Counted from the stretch's first letter, positions 1-10,054 are shown. The stretch is DNA of 64,000 nucleotides from Sodiomyces alkalinus F11 (GCF_003711515.1 NW_021167091.1:429183-493182); one strand, 5' to 3'. Numbers and translations are program-made. Notes: generated from the letters alone by a model not told the origin.

Positions 1-1045
1 CATAACGCCAACGAATAAGGCTACGCCACGTTAATATTTATAACTAGTAAGCGCGCTAGTTAGTATAGCAGGGCCTTGTTAAGGTTATATACGTTAACAC
101 AAAGGATATAATGGTAGACGGCTTAATAAAGGTATTACTGAAGGCAAGGATTAAAAGACTATAATAATAGCTTAATTTAATGGATTAAAAGAATTATATT
201 AAGTAGTTATAATAACTATACGAAGAGATAAACGCGCTAAAGCCGCGGCCGTAACAATAATAAAGGCCCCCGAGGGCGTAGTAGATCCGATAGATATAGA
301 TCCGATTAAGTAGATCCGGCTAATCAGAATCGAGGAACTAATTAAGATAGACTTAAATTAAACGGTTAAATAGGGCGGATTTAGATCCTTTTTACAAAGG
401 CGTTTTCCCTTAACTATTAATTTTATAACGGAAAAGTTAAGAGCTTTTAGTTTAAACCAAAGCCTCTAATTAGTTAGTTTACCTAGAAAGACCCACCTTC
501 ACTAAGGGGGTATATCGTATAGGTATATAGACCACGATATAGTTCCTAGGGGATCTATATCTGACTAAGGGCTTCGGATCTCGGGGACCTCGGGTTTTAG
601 GATATAATAAGGGCGGATACTATAAATGACCGGATAGGATCTATATAATATAGTACCTATAACAGAGTCCTTACTACCTAAATTATAGGTATAAGAGACT
701 TACACAGATATAACTTAATATAATATATATATACATATATATATAAGATTTCTACTCTATTAAGTTAATTATACAAGTGCTATTTTAATATACAACACGA
801 TTAAATTAGTTATAAAAGTGGGTCTATAACCGAACTATAGTCGGAATAACAGCTCTCTAGATTAAGAGGGTCTATATTAATTGTATATTAAGGCCGTAGA
901 ACTTTGTAAATATATATAGTTATAGCAGGCCAAATTTATATCCGACAATCCTACGGATATCCACCTTCCGTGCCTAAACGCGTAATCGGCCGTTAGGTTA
1001 TTCTACCCCCGAGGGAGGTCTATGCGATAATTGTGGAGGCAACCA
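1..1045 (+). mobile_element. Family D retroelement remnant, RIP-degraded
   Basis: This is TpA-rich sequence with no usable ORF. It is recognised as a repeat because about 300-800 matches, in reverse complement, the stretch at 50263-50760. Shared landmarks include the AGAGCT...GTTTAAACC block near 440 and the ACCGGATAGGATCTA block near 632. A purine run at about 503-512 (AAGGGGG) is followed by a T-rich start. The second copy has a purine run followed by TGTTATATTAGC at the same place, which fits a polypurine tract followed by the start of a 3' LTR. The plus strand before it reads as a degraded charged, Gln-rich region with many stops. Class (gypsy or other LTR element) is not settled. From about 1025 the RIP signature weakens, so the element probably ends before the copia insertion at 1051. 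Confidence 0.55.
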
Positions 1046-1050
1046 GGTAT
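1046..1050. repeat. Left target-site duplication (GGTAT) of the copia element
   Basis: GGTAT directly precedes the left LTR and is repeated directly after the right LTR at 6651-6655. A 5-bp duplication is normal for copia integrase. The perfect match shows that both ends are original and that no recombination has swapped flanks. Confidence 0.92.
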
Positions 1051-1255
1051 TGTCAAATAAAGCGTAGTCAAAATCGTCACAAAAATACGTCAAAATTGGT
1101 TAAGGTAATTGTGTATAATTATAACTCTCTTAGACCGTCAGGGAAGCGCTACCACCGTATCTTATATAGTGCAGATTCTGTAAGCGTTTACCCGGATTAT
1201 ACTTTTAGTAATCCGGCCTATTACGGAACCGAAAAAGACTATAGTCTATTCGATA
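1051..1255 (-). repeat. Copia 3' LTR (left copy)
   Basis: It starts TGTCAAATAAAG and ends TTCGATA on the plus strand, and aligns without gaps to 6446-6650. By hand I count about 26 transitions and 2 transversions over 205 bp, which is the RIP pattern rather than ordinary drift. A small ORF reading across it is not a gene. Confidence 0.92.
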
Positions 1256-1289
1256 TACCCCCTAATCGCCCTAAACGTTAGTTAGGCGA

Positions 1290-4200
1290 TTAAAGCTATT
1301 CGTAATCGGTAGATAATCTAGCTATATAATCTATTCGCTATAGCCGCCCTTAAATGTATCCTCCAGGTCCTCTAAATATTCTATCCGGACTTCCTCTAGC
1401 TATTTCTGCTATAACCGTTCCTGTATATCTATCACGCCCACCCAGGACCTAAACGTCTTAAATTTCTCGCCGTATAACGCCTTCGTTAGCCCGTCTACCA
1501 CTATTTCCGCGCTCGTAACGTATATCACGAGTATCTGCTATCGTTCCTTTACTTAATATAACCAGTAGCCGTGGATATTAACGTAACGGAGGCGTGTTAT
1601 TAGCGTACTAATCTCTTAATTAACTAATCGAATCGTTTAGTTATTATCGTATAGGATCCATAATTCTGGATCGTTAAATTCCACTTCTATACTAAGTAAT
1701 AGGCGTTATGTAAAGATACCCTCTTTAGCACCTTATACTAATGCTAATAGCTCTACTTCCGTTATTAACGTTATAACTGTATCCTGCTTATTAGCACGCT
1801 ACGCGATTACACCGCTAAATAAGCGTATTATATACGCTTAACTGCTCTTTCGATCGAGGGTATTATCGGTAAATAAGGAGTTACTATAGATTTCGATAGT
1901 ATCGCTACTCCCTAGTTCTAATATAAACGATTAGCTATTAGTTAGATAAAGGATTAGATAATCGGCGGCCTTATAGTATATAGGCCCTGGATTAACATTA
2001 AAACGGTATAGCCTTAATACTATAAACGCGATATTAGGCCGCGATATTATTACTGCGTATAGTATAGATCCTATCTTCCGTTAATAGCTTTTAATATTAG
2101 TCGAGGTCCCTGAATAGGGTAGTAGTTCTACGATCTTAATTAGGTGTGTTAGGCGGTAGTTACTGCTATACTTACTATTACTGTTTAGCTTTAATAGGCG
2201 TTCTAACTTAGTAATATAGTCGTGTTATAATAGCTAGATTTTACGGGCGACGCGGTCGCAAATAACCTTAATACTAAGGAACTACTATAGAGGATCGCTA
2301 CCTTATAGGTTATAGTGGCCTTATAGGTTATTAATAGCCTGCTCTATCTACGCCTTGTATTATTTCTTATAAGTAATAACATTATTAACGTAGAAGAATA
2401 GAATTAAACCGCGGCGTAGAAAATAACACGGTTCCTACGGCACTATCTAGAAACCGTCCGCTAAAAGGATAGCCGAAAAATACTTTTACTAAAGCAGTAA
2501 GGACTCCTTAAGTCTATATAACGCCTTTTTCAGGTGTAAACGACTCCTAGGGGCTAAAAAGCCTAGCGGCGGGTATATAAAGATATTATAGGGGAGGGGC
2601 GCGTGTATAAACGCGTTTATAACGTCGAATTATAGTAGCGTAAGGTTAAATCAGGCGGCGATAGCTATTAACGCGCGGAATAACCGTCCGGCTAGTATTA
2701 TTACGTATATCACCTCGAGCGAGGATTAATACTACTAATCTCCGCACTATAAGCCTTACCTTATATTTATATAGAAACCTATACTTATCGAACTTATATA
2801 TTATCACCTATATCGAGTTCAGAACCTCATTTCTATCTACTATAGACGCCGGCACCCGTATTATTAACCCTATCTCCTCGTGGCTCCACAGGTAGTCTTC
2901 TTATGCCTATCAGAATAGGTAGCCGTATAGGTGTAAGGGTATATTGCGAGGGTTCTTCAGAGGAGGAGGGAGGTCTTTACGATAGATCTTCGTGGCTAAG
3001 GCTGCCGGAATAACCGCCGGAGTAACCGCCGGAGCAGTGCTTCCCGAGGCTGCCGCCGGGGTTATATTTTCCGAGACAGCCATCGGCGCCGTGGTTTTAA
3101 GTAGTAGCGATAAACGCCGCTATAGCGTTATAGGAGTAGTCCTTTTTAACCGTAATTTAGTTAGCGGAGTCCTATCTAAGGTATATATATTTAGGGCGTT
3201 GCGGCTAGCATTAAACGCGGCTACCTATCTATCTCTTTCCTAGCTATCTCCTTTCCGAATTAGGCGCGCTCCTCTATTTAATAGGAGCCCTACGGCCGTA
3301 ACCGCAGGGGTATCACGATTTCCTAATATAACGGCTACTATAAGCGCTATAACCGATAACGGCGTTACTAGTAAAGAGGGAAGCAGCGGAATAGCTAGTT
3401 ATAGACGGTGATTAGGCGCTATACCTGCTAAATCGCGCTATTTATAACCTAACTTTTATCTAGCCTTTTCCACCCCCTTATGGCCGGGCATTACGGACTA
3501 TAACCTTAACGGTAATGCCGTCGAGGAAGGGGATCCGGGGGGAACTCCCAGTATAGGGTCTAAATTAAAATAAGCAGTTATATAAAAGGGGGGGTCCTTA
3601 GCTTATACGTCTATAAACGGCCATGAATCTCTATCCCTCTCTTATTTAATCTAACTAATCAGGTCTTCTAATTACTCCTCGGTTAATTAACGGAGGTTAT
3701 CCTTAAAGGCGTTAATATCGCCGTTAAAAAAGGTATATTCGTCGAAATCCATATCGCGCGTGCGAATAACACGGTTGTAGTTACGGCGTCCTGGTATCCA
3801 GATACGAAAAATATTAGTGGAATCATAGCCGACGAGGTAGCCGATATAGATATAAGGAGCGATACGATTTAATAGCTTATTAGCGCCCTTTTAGGCGTCC
3901 TTGGGTATTACGTATGCTTTATAGCCGTAGGCTCGGAGATATAATAAAATCGGCTTCCTTCTAAAAAGGACCTTGTATAGCGTTTTCTAATCCTTATTAT
4001 TATCCTGTCTTTATAGCGTCCGGTTATAGACGTATACGGCCGTGGAAATAGCCTTAGGCTATATAAACGGCGGTAGCTTAGCGTGGATATTTATTGTATA
4101 ACCCTTCGAAATAACCATAGTAGTAGCATATTCGGCACCCCTATTCTACGCTTAAGTATCGGTAGTAGATACCTCTAATAGAATACCCTCCTCACGTAGG

Positions 4201-6430
4201 AAGAGGGTGATATCGTTAGATTAAGTTAGCTCGTTATTAGATTCGAAAACACGCACCTTATAGCCTAGTTAACGGTCTACCTAGGCGAGGAATTCCTTAA
4301 TTATTACGAGGATATCTACTACCAGCTTACTCTTTATAACGTAGGTGGCCGTAAAACCACTATAACGGTCGGTGAAAAATATAAACCGCGAGTCCCCGTC
4401 GGATATTCGGTTAGAATCCGTGAAATTAAACGCCTACCGCTCCCCTATATAGGCAGGTACGGTATAAGGGCGCCTACTAATATACCGTTTTATCTTTATA
4501 AGCTCGTAGGCCTCGTAGTCGATAGTTATTAGTCTTTTTATTTTAACCCCTTACGTCTACTCTTCTAGGTGCCTAAGTAGTTTAGAGCCAGCGTGTCCTA
4601 GTCGTAGATACTATAAGATACCCTCCGTAATACTTAGAAAACGTATTATCGATTTATAGACGGCTTTTCGGGTAGAAAAAGAGCCTAGAAAAGTAGCCGT
4701 AGATTAGTTAGAGGGCACGTATTTAATAATAGTTTAATCGAAATAGTAACTTAGCTAGTATAGTATAAATCTATCGGCACGTTGCAGGCAGTTATTTAGT
4801 GGCTTCTAATTCTACTAGTATTCTTATAGTCGTAACCGTTAGTTTAAGATTAAATTATAGGCAAAATCTTCGTAGTATATAACGTTTAACAGTCTAAAGT
4901 CGAGGCCTCCTATTAGTCCGTTTAATCTTACGGTTATATTACCGTAACCTTTAATAGGCAGCGATAAGCTGCCTATAACTACGTAATCTCCCTGCGTAGC
5001 GGGTGTAAAATCAGAAAAACCGGAAAAATCGTTAAATATATAAATAGTGGTACCGGAATTAAGGATAGTAGAGGCCCGACGAGGGTAACTAGTGTAGTGC
5101 CCGCCGTAAATATAGTAGCATGGGAGACGCCGCTATAGACGTTACTATAGTCGAGTCACGCCTTTTTAAGCTATGCAGAGTCCCGGCTTATATCCTTTTT
5201 TACGTTCTTTACGGCGCGTAGTTCTTCCACTTCCGCGCGTAGTGCGGGATCGTATTTAAGGATCTATTAGACGGTTATTTTAGTGCTCTCGAAGGGCGTC
5301 TAGTCATTATTTACCGTATCCGGGAATAGATAGACGTAGTCGTTAATATCGTGACTAGGTATCGTATATATGCGGTAGTGCACCCCTTATTTAAAGGCTG
5401 ATTAGCGTTTTTTAGAAGAGGAATAATTAGTTAAAGTAATAGAAGGTGTGGCTATAAATACCGTGGTAGTGTGATTCTTAGCTTTATTCTTCCCACGGCC
5501 GCCCTTCTTACGGGGCTTAGCCGTGGCCTCTAAGGTATCTTCACCCTCCTCGCTTCCGGGATATAGTATAGGGAATACTATAGCGCGGTAGCTACCGCGT
5601 TTTCCTTAGTCTTTAAGTCTAGTATTAATATATTTCTGACCGAGGGTGTAAAGGTCTTCGGGTATAACTACTTAGTTATCTATAAGGCGTCCCTCGGCCT
5701 TAGTCTAATCGTGGCCGGTATAGGGGCGTATACCTCTAAAGAAATCTACAACCTATATATACGTGGCGGGCTTCGAACCGGTATCTTTATAGCTCTACAG
5801 TAATAGCTACTACTTATCTAACCACTCCCCGAGCTTCTTAAGGCTATTCATAGGGTAACGAGTATACTCGATATACTCTTCGTGGGTATCGGTTTAGCGG
5901 GTGGCTAGGTATTAATCCGTATCGTATTTAACGGCTTTGTATACCTCGCAGGGTATACCTCCTTATAGTAGTTATCTACGGCTTTAGTCGATAGTATTAT
6001 AGTATTAACTTACTAGGTTAATATAGCGTTAATCCCCTTTAGGTAGCTATCGTATTACGCTTATAGAATCTCCTAGCGCGCGATTTCGATATCGTACGCC
6101 TTCTAGCCGGCGTCTATAAGGTCGAGATATTACGCAGGGATACGCCTAGGCGTTATAGAGGGGAAAGAGCCGTAATTCGGTATTATAGGCTCCTTAGGGG
6201 CTTAAGTCGGATTAACTAGGCGGAGAAACCGCCACACGTTATTATAGGTGGTAACCGATTTATATAGGCCTCGCTAGAGCTCCTAATCCTTATAGGTTTT
6301 ATACGTAATAGGGCTAAGATACGATATCTTAATAGTTATATATAGATTAACACGCTATATCGGCGCGACTAGGTTACTTTTTAATCGGTAGTAGTAAAGG
6401 TAGGTAAAAAGGGTATATCTTCACTTAGTC
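1290..6430 (-). pseudogene. Copia gag-pol polyprotein, degraded
   Basis: Reading the minus strand from 6430 downward gives a gag-like region at about 5700-6400. The integrase zinc region follows near 4520-4630, with remnants of LRLGHAG and ACEL-like residues, and then the integrase core at about 4000-4450 (FTDRYSG). The integrase C-terminal region lies at about 3750-3930 (GYLVGYDSTNIFRIW). Reverse transcriptase follows at about 2200-2560, where FFYVDD has become FFYVNN. RNase H and the C-terminus are at about 1300-2000. This is the standard copia order. Stops occur every few dozen codons, almost all explained by CAG or CAA to TAG/TAA or TGG to TAG. The plus-strand ORF at 2992-3243 is an antisense shadow of the integrase-RT linker. 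Confidence 0.88.
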
Positions 6431-6445
6431 AGTAAGACTCTTAAT

Positions 6446-6650
6446 TATTAAATAAAGCGTAGTTAAAATCGTTATAAGAATAGGTTAAAATTAATTAAGG
6501 CAATTATATATAATTATAACTCTCTTAGACTATCAGGGAAACGCTGCCACCGTATTTTATATAGTGCAGATTCTGCAAGCGTCTACCCGGATTATACTCT
6601 TAGCAATCCGGCCTATTACGTAACCGAAAAAGACTGTGGTCTGTTCGACA
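6446..6650 (-). repeat. Copia 5' LTR (right copy)
   Basis: It starts TATTAAATAAAG (RIPed from TGTC) and ends TTCGACA on the plus strand. Its last 16 bases keep CpA/TpG, whereas the same bases of the left LTR are mutated (TGTGGTC here, TATAGTC there). Mutation therefore fades toward the neighbouring gene. Confidence 0.92.
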
Positions 6651-6655
6651 GGTAT
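6651..6655. repeat. Right target-site duplication (GGTAT) of the copia element
   Basis: GGTAT follows the last base of the right LTR and equals 1046-1050. Removing 1051-6655 would join about 1025-1050 to 6656 onward. Both pieces look largely un-RIPed, so this is probably the original upstream region of nuo29.9. Confidence 0.92.
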
Positions 6656-7000
6656 AAGGGTCAAACTGGTGATGTATATCATGATAAGCTAGAGTATCTA
6701 GTGCTAGAGCGAAGTGGAATAGCTATGTACTACGTGTCACGTGACTCTAGTGGCTAGCCACTATGGTGTGGCTCCGCCACAACAATGGTCAGATATACCA
6801 CCGCGAACAGTGGGGCTTGGATAAGGCCAAGTAAGAGGTGCGAGAAAGCCGAAGGCCCTGCCTTGATAAAGCCAGCACGACTCTTAACCAGAAATTTCCT
6901 ATACGAGATTAAAATCTCTCCATAACAGCCCGCCCGAACATCGGACAAGGCAGCAGGAGAACTATTGCAGCTTGTTCGCGAGACTTGTAGCTTGCCCATC
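6656..7000 (+). promoter_or_regulatory. nuo29.9 upstream region
   Basis: This is un-RIPed sequence between the copia insertion and the nuo29.9 start codon. It contains a cluster of perfect inverted repeats at 6736-6780 (annotated separately). I see no clear TATA box. The region may include the un-RIPed tail of the older repeat interrupted by copia, so promoter extent is uncertain. Confidence 0.45.
6736..6780. promoter_or_regulatory. Cluster of three palindromes, including a CACGTG E-box
   Basis: Three inverted repeats stand in 45 bp. GTCACGTGAC (6736-6745) is a perfect 10-mer with a CACGTG core at 6738-6743, the site bound by bHLH factors such as Cbf1 types. TAGTGGCTAGCCACTA (6748-6763) is a perfect 16-bp palindrome. 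GTGGC-TCC-GCCAC (6768-6780) is a small hairpin. The block begins with TGTCAC and ends near CACAACA, so it could instead be an LTR or other transposon terminus. Function is not shown. Confidence 0.5.
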
Positions 7001-7896
7001 ATGCGCACGACTCTTCGGCTCCTTGCCAACGTCAGGCAAGCTTGGTATTTGGAGCCTGGCACGCCAACCGGTCTTACTGGTCTATGGACGCATAACAATC
7101 CGAGGTCGGCGCTTCTCTACATCTACAGTAACACGCTCGAGAAATTAAAGTCTTTCCCCGAATCATCGCTCTATCGGCAGTCAGTCGAGTCTTTTACCAA
7201 GCACCGTCTTGCCATTGTCGAAGGCATGACTCCCCCGGGCTACGATGCCTGGAAGACGGAGACAAACGAGCTGTCTCGCATTTTGGACAACAACCCCGAA
7301 GGCTTTCGTGTTGCCAGTGGGCGTGTGGATGGGAGCGAAGCCAAGATCGTGAAATTGGGGAACAAAACATTCGTCGTACGGAGGCAACACGAAGAGGGCG
7401 ATATTCGACTGGAGGAGTGGGATGGCGAGGCTGACGAAGGCCCGGGTACCGAGGGCCTTCGGACTGAAGAAGAGAGAGCCAACTTGCGGGTCCTAGCCGA
7501 ACGAAAGGACCTAAGAGACGTGTCTCCGTTGCAATGGAAAGAGGAGCCGCAGCTGACAGCTGACCAGTACGTGTCGCACTCGACAATGCCATAATGAACT
7601 GAATACAGATGCTGCTGGAGAGGTAGCAGAGCTAACTTGTATTGTCTAGGATCTCGAAACTTGAAACCAAACTCGGTGCTGGTTTGATTGAGGAGGTCAT
7701 TCAAGTAGCTGAAGGGGAGCTTCAGCTGGTTGACACCATGCTTAAAGCGAGGGTGTAAGTCGATGGCCCGACTTGTTACCAACTCCCCAGAGGTAATCGA
7801 GTTGTCCAGCTTGAGCTAACATGACATAGGTGGGAGGAATTGGAAGAAAAGCCCGCAGGTGACCAGTGGATCTACAGTGAGCGTGATTCTCAGTAG
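7001..7896 (+). CDS. nuo29.9: NADH:ubiquinone oxidoreductase (complex I) 29.9-kDa subunit, NDUFA5 type
   Basis: This is an accessory subunit of mitochondrial complex I, located on the matrix-side arm; it carries no redox centre. The spliced CDS is 7001-7566, 7650-7754 and 7830-7896, giving 245 aa, close to fungal homologues. The N-terminal motif LEPGTPTGLTGL and the stretch LLYIYSNTLEKLKSFPE...YRQSVESFTKHRLAIVE are the NDUFA5 family signature (residues about 15-75). EEWDGE and PQLTADQ mark the fungal extension. Exon 2 (ISKLETKLGAGLIEEVIQVA...) and exon 3 (WEELEEKPAGDQW) restore the conserved C-terminus. The introns have GTACGT...TAG and GTAAGT...TAG ends with CTAAC-type branch sites. I chose the ATG at 7001, not the in-frame one at 6965, because conserved homology starts there. 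The gene is intact, un-RIPed and convergent with ppm1. Confidence 0.93.
7567..7649 (+). other. nuo29.9 intron 1
   Basis: The intron is 83 bp with donor GTACGT, branch-like GCTAAC at 7631-7636 and acceptor CTAG. Splicing is in phase 2: CA joins G to make a Gln codon, giving the conserved PQLTADQIS junction. Without splicing the frame runs into a stop at 7592-7594. Confidence 0.9.
7755..7829 (+). other. nuo29.9 intron 2
   Basis: The intron is 75 bp with donor GTAAGT, branch-like GCTAAC at 7815-7820 and acceptor ATAG. Splicing joins GT to G to make Val, giving the conserved LKARVWEELEEKP junction. Confidence 0.9.
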
Positions 7897-8235
7897 GTTC
7901 ACTTGCTTCACCAAGTTACTTTGTGATATAGGGATGTGTATACTACTTTCGGTCGAATGCCCGTTATCTATGATATCGATTTTACGTAGCTTGACGATAT
8001 CCGGGTTGACAAGCAGGAAGGCTCTCATAAAAACCAGAGTTCTCCGTGGAAAGAAGGGGCACCTCCTCCTTCAGCCCGTTTTCGGGTGCCTTGTTCTGAT
8101 AACTGATTCGAATATCAACAACGATTCAGGGCGTTTTCACTAAAGCAGGCAGCTTCTGGGTTATATTCCTCCCACCATCGAGTAGATCTGTCAGCTGCCG
8201 ATCATAGGTAGAGAATGGAGTCCGTCGCAGCCATT
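7897..8235. other. Convergent intergenic region, nuo29.9 / ppm1 3' ends
   Basis: These 339 bp separate the two stop codons and should hold both 3' UTRs. Short ORFs here are not conserved-looking. A weak inverted repeat (GGGCACC near 8057 with GGGTGCC near 8084) is visible. I see nothing else in it. Confidence 0.6.
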
Positions 8236-9452
8236 TTACAACGAAGTGATCTGTCCCTTCCATCCCCAGGCCACGATGTAGTGGCCAGCAAGCAGTTGCC
8301 ATTCCTCAATCTCATCGAGTCTTTCTATAGCATCTATCCTCCTCTTTTCATCCTGTGAAATCCAACATTCCCAGATCTCGTCAATAGTCATTGTCTTTGC
8401 TTGCGTTAAACCTGCCTCAAGTAGACGCGTTTGTTGGTCTATGGGCAGCGGATAACATTCCAACGTTGGCATGCGTAATTTTCGGGCAGCTAGGTTAGAA
8501 ACCATCATCCTTCCAAAGGCGTCATAGGGCTTGACTGGTTCGTAGATCACGACAGCGAGGTTCGGAATGTGGTCTGTGAATCGCTGAATAACACCTTTCG
8601 CAGTTGACGGCTCAAGATAGCACAGGCAGCATTCAGATAATAACAAGGTAGGGAGGTCAACATTTAGACCCCTCACGGAAGACAATGACGCATCCGTCAC
8701 GAGATGTCGGAGGTCCAGTGCATGGCAATGGTATTGAACTCCTGTGAGTAGCTGGCAGGCCCATGATCCGTCATCAGCAAGGGACAGGTCTCCCAGCAGC
8801 TGTTTCAGGGTGGGAGTCGCCTGGATTATGTGTGCCTTCTTCCTGGCGATGGCAGGAAAGTCTAGCTCATGGTAAACAAGGCCAGGGAAAGCACGTCGGG
8901 AAAAGAGGCGGAATATGCGAGTATCCGTCCCCGCCCCGAGAGAGATAATTTGAATCTGGGGGACTTCGGCCGCCGTTTTCGCTCCTTGGTCGTCACCACA
9001 CGTTGATGCTGCCAACGGGGCCTGCTGGGCTAAAAACGAATCGATAAGGTGATCCAAGGCGCGGGTCCTTGTATATGTCCCTAATCGACAAACTAATCAG
9101 AGCGATGTCCATGCGCCCGGGACGACAGCCGGATCAGGACAGACTTGCCTCTGTTAATGATGGGTAACCGTCGTGGGGAAGGGCGGCCGCCGCCGCTTGG
9201 CGTCTCGATAAAGTGCTGGGCAAAGGGGTCGTCCAAATAGCCAAGGTCCACCGCACTCAAGCGTGACACAGCAGCATCGTCATCGGTGCCTTGGACGATC
9301 CGGTCTTGTGTAGAGGTGGGCGTCCGTTCGACGGTCTGTGAGTCCGATCCCTTATCCCGACCGAGACCACGAAGCCCAGTTCTGGCACTTCCAGATCGTG
9401 GATTCTTGTTTTCCCGAAGAGAGAGAAGGTTCGGAATTGAGTTGGCTGACAT
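8236..9452 (-). CDS. ppm1: Leucine carboxyl methyltransferase 1 (PP2A methyltransferase)
   Basis: This SAM-dependent enzyme methylates the C-terminal leucine of the PP2A catalytic subunit, controlling assembly of the phosphatase with its B subunits in the cytosol. The CDS is complement of 9149-9452 and 8236-9080, giving 382 aa, in the usual range for filamentous fungi. Exon 1 contains [20 protein letters not shown] and [12 protein letters not shown], the conserved N-terminal region, after a low-complexity Arg/Gly/Ser stretch. The SAM-binding motif LGAGTDTR is at about residues 149-156, YHELDFP at 171-177 and [12 protein letters not shown] at 248-259. The C-terminus is [16 protein letters not shown]. 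The ATG at 9452 starts the family-typical [12 protein letters not shown]. The single intron has a GC donor. The gene looks intact. Transposon sequence begins only about 150 bp upstream. Confidence 0.93.
9081..9148 (-). other. ppm1 intron with GC-AG ends
   Basis: The intron is 68 bp. On the minus strand the donor is G|GCAAGT and the acceptor is GATTAG. Splicing joins G to GG for a Gly codon, giving [15 protein letters not shown], which matches the family. No GT donor nearby gives this junction, so the rare GC-AG class is supported by protein continuity. Confidence 0.88.
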
Positions 9453-9600
9453 GCCTTACTGTCAGGTATGGCACCGAAGCCGAGGGAAGGGTGCTTACTC
9501 CGCGTGAAAGTGATACGAAGGTGAGTCCTGCGGCTAATCGAGTGAGCGACTGGCGGAGCTGTATGTTTATGGAGCAGTATAGAACTAAGGCTAGGGGCTA
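9453..9600 (-). promoter_or_regulatory. ppm1 upstream region
   Basis: About 150 bp of un-RIPed sequence precede the ppm1 start codon before TpA-rich repeat sequence begins near 9600. The promoter is therefore either very compact or extends into repeat-derived DNA. No specific motif is recognised. Confidence 0.45.
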
Positions 9601-9785
9601 TCCACTTAAACTATAACTTATAAAAGTACTAGCTATCGTATACCCTATGTATATAGTTGATTTCGAGCCTACTGGCAAAATATAGTGGTTAATATTATTT
9701 TTACTATAGATATTATTTTAACTATTTAGTTTTCTATATATTAAAATTAATATAATGTTTATAATTTTTATATTATTACTATTGT
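9601..9785. other. AT-rich RIPed spacer, unassigned
   Basis: This is A/T-dominated sequence with no ORF and no match that I could find elsewhere in the window. It is probably degraded repeat. Confidence 0.4.
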
Positions 9786-9880
9786 TATTCTTATTCTTCT
9801 TCTTCTTACTCCGCTATCCTATCTAATCTATAAGAGCCTAACTAGGCTATATAGTCCTTCTTAGGGCTTTTACTATAATA
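9786..9880 (-). mobile_element. LINE-A 3'-end fragment
   Basis: Read on the minus strand this is a short 3' terminus ending in an A-rich simple tail. TACTCCGCTATCCTATCTAA and the following bases match the ends at 10050-10130 and 57345-57420. It is a severely 5'-truncated LINE insertion. Confidence 0.7.
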
Positions 9881-9895
9881 TATTACTAATAAACA

Positions 9896-9995
9896 TGCCT
9901 ATTAACCACGGGTATATAATAAAGTAAAATCGATAAAATCACTAAGATAGCGATTATAACTATTACCTCCCTCCTAGGATACTATTATAGCGGTA
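9896..9995 (+). mobile_element. LINE-A 5'-end fragment
   Basis: These 100 bp equal the start of the LINE-A plus copies at 24434, 39341, 50121 and 57559 (GCCTATTAACCACGGG, then AAATCGATAAAA and CCTCCCTCC). The match stops at GCGGTAC, where the simple-repeat tail of an opposite-strand LINE-A begins. Confidence 0.75.
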
Positions 9996-9996
9996 C

Positions 9997-9997
<1 letters not shown>

Positions 9998-10053
<56 letters not shown>
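9998..10053 (+). repeat. (TTA)n microsatellite, 3' tail of a minus-strand LINE-A
   Basis: About 18 TTA units directly abut the LINE-A 3' terminus. Plus-strand copies end in (AAT)n (for example 45930-45956), so this is the reverse-transcribed tail, not an independent locus. Confidence 0.85.

Positions 10054-10054
<1 letters not shown>

Larger units (their letters stand above)
1051..6650 (-). mobile_element. Complete Ty1/copia retrotransposon, RIP-inactivated
   Basis: This 5.6-kb element is bounded by two 205-bp LTRs (1051-1255 and 6446-6650) and a GGTAT target duplication on both sides. It lies on the minus strand, so its 5' LTR is the right one. The LTR tips are TGTC...GACA where RIP has not changed them. 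A purine run (AGGGGGTA read on the minus strand) abuts the 3' LTR at about 1256-1263. Internal order on the minus strand is gag, integrase, reverse transcriptase, RNase H, as expected for copia. All frames are broken by stops at former Gln and Trp codons. It sits about 350 bp upstream of the nuo29.9 start codon. Confidence 0.93.

Noticed and set aside
2992..3243. Ala/Gly-rich 83-codon plus ORF
   Set aside because: It lies antisense within the copia polyprotein between integrase and RT, and its composition comes from the opposite strand.
6754..7098. 114-codon minus ORF overlapping the nuo29.9 start
   Set aside because: It is antisense to the conserved NDUFA5 coding region and shows no family features.
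7181..7782. Several minus ORFs (up to 180 codons) across nuo29.9
   Set aside because: They are low-complexity antisense shadows of the complex I subunit, whose splicing and conservation explain the locus.
7001..9452. Idea that nuo29.9 is a resistance gene of a biosynthetic cluster with a methyltransferase
   Set aside because: The methyltransferase is clearly the PP2A-specific ppm1, and no biosynthetic enzyme is present in the window.
9998..10053. Possible CRISPR or regulatory tandem array
   Set aside because: It is a plain TTA microsatellite forming a LINE tail, in a eukaryotic genome.
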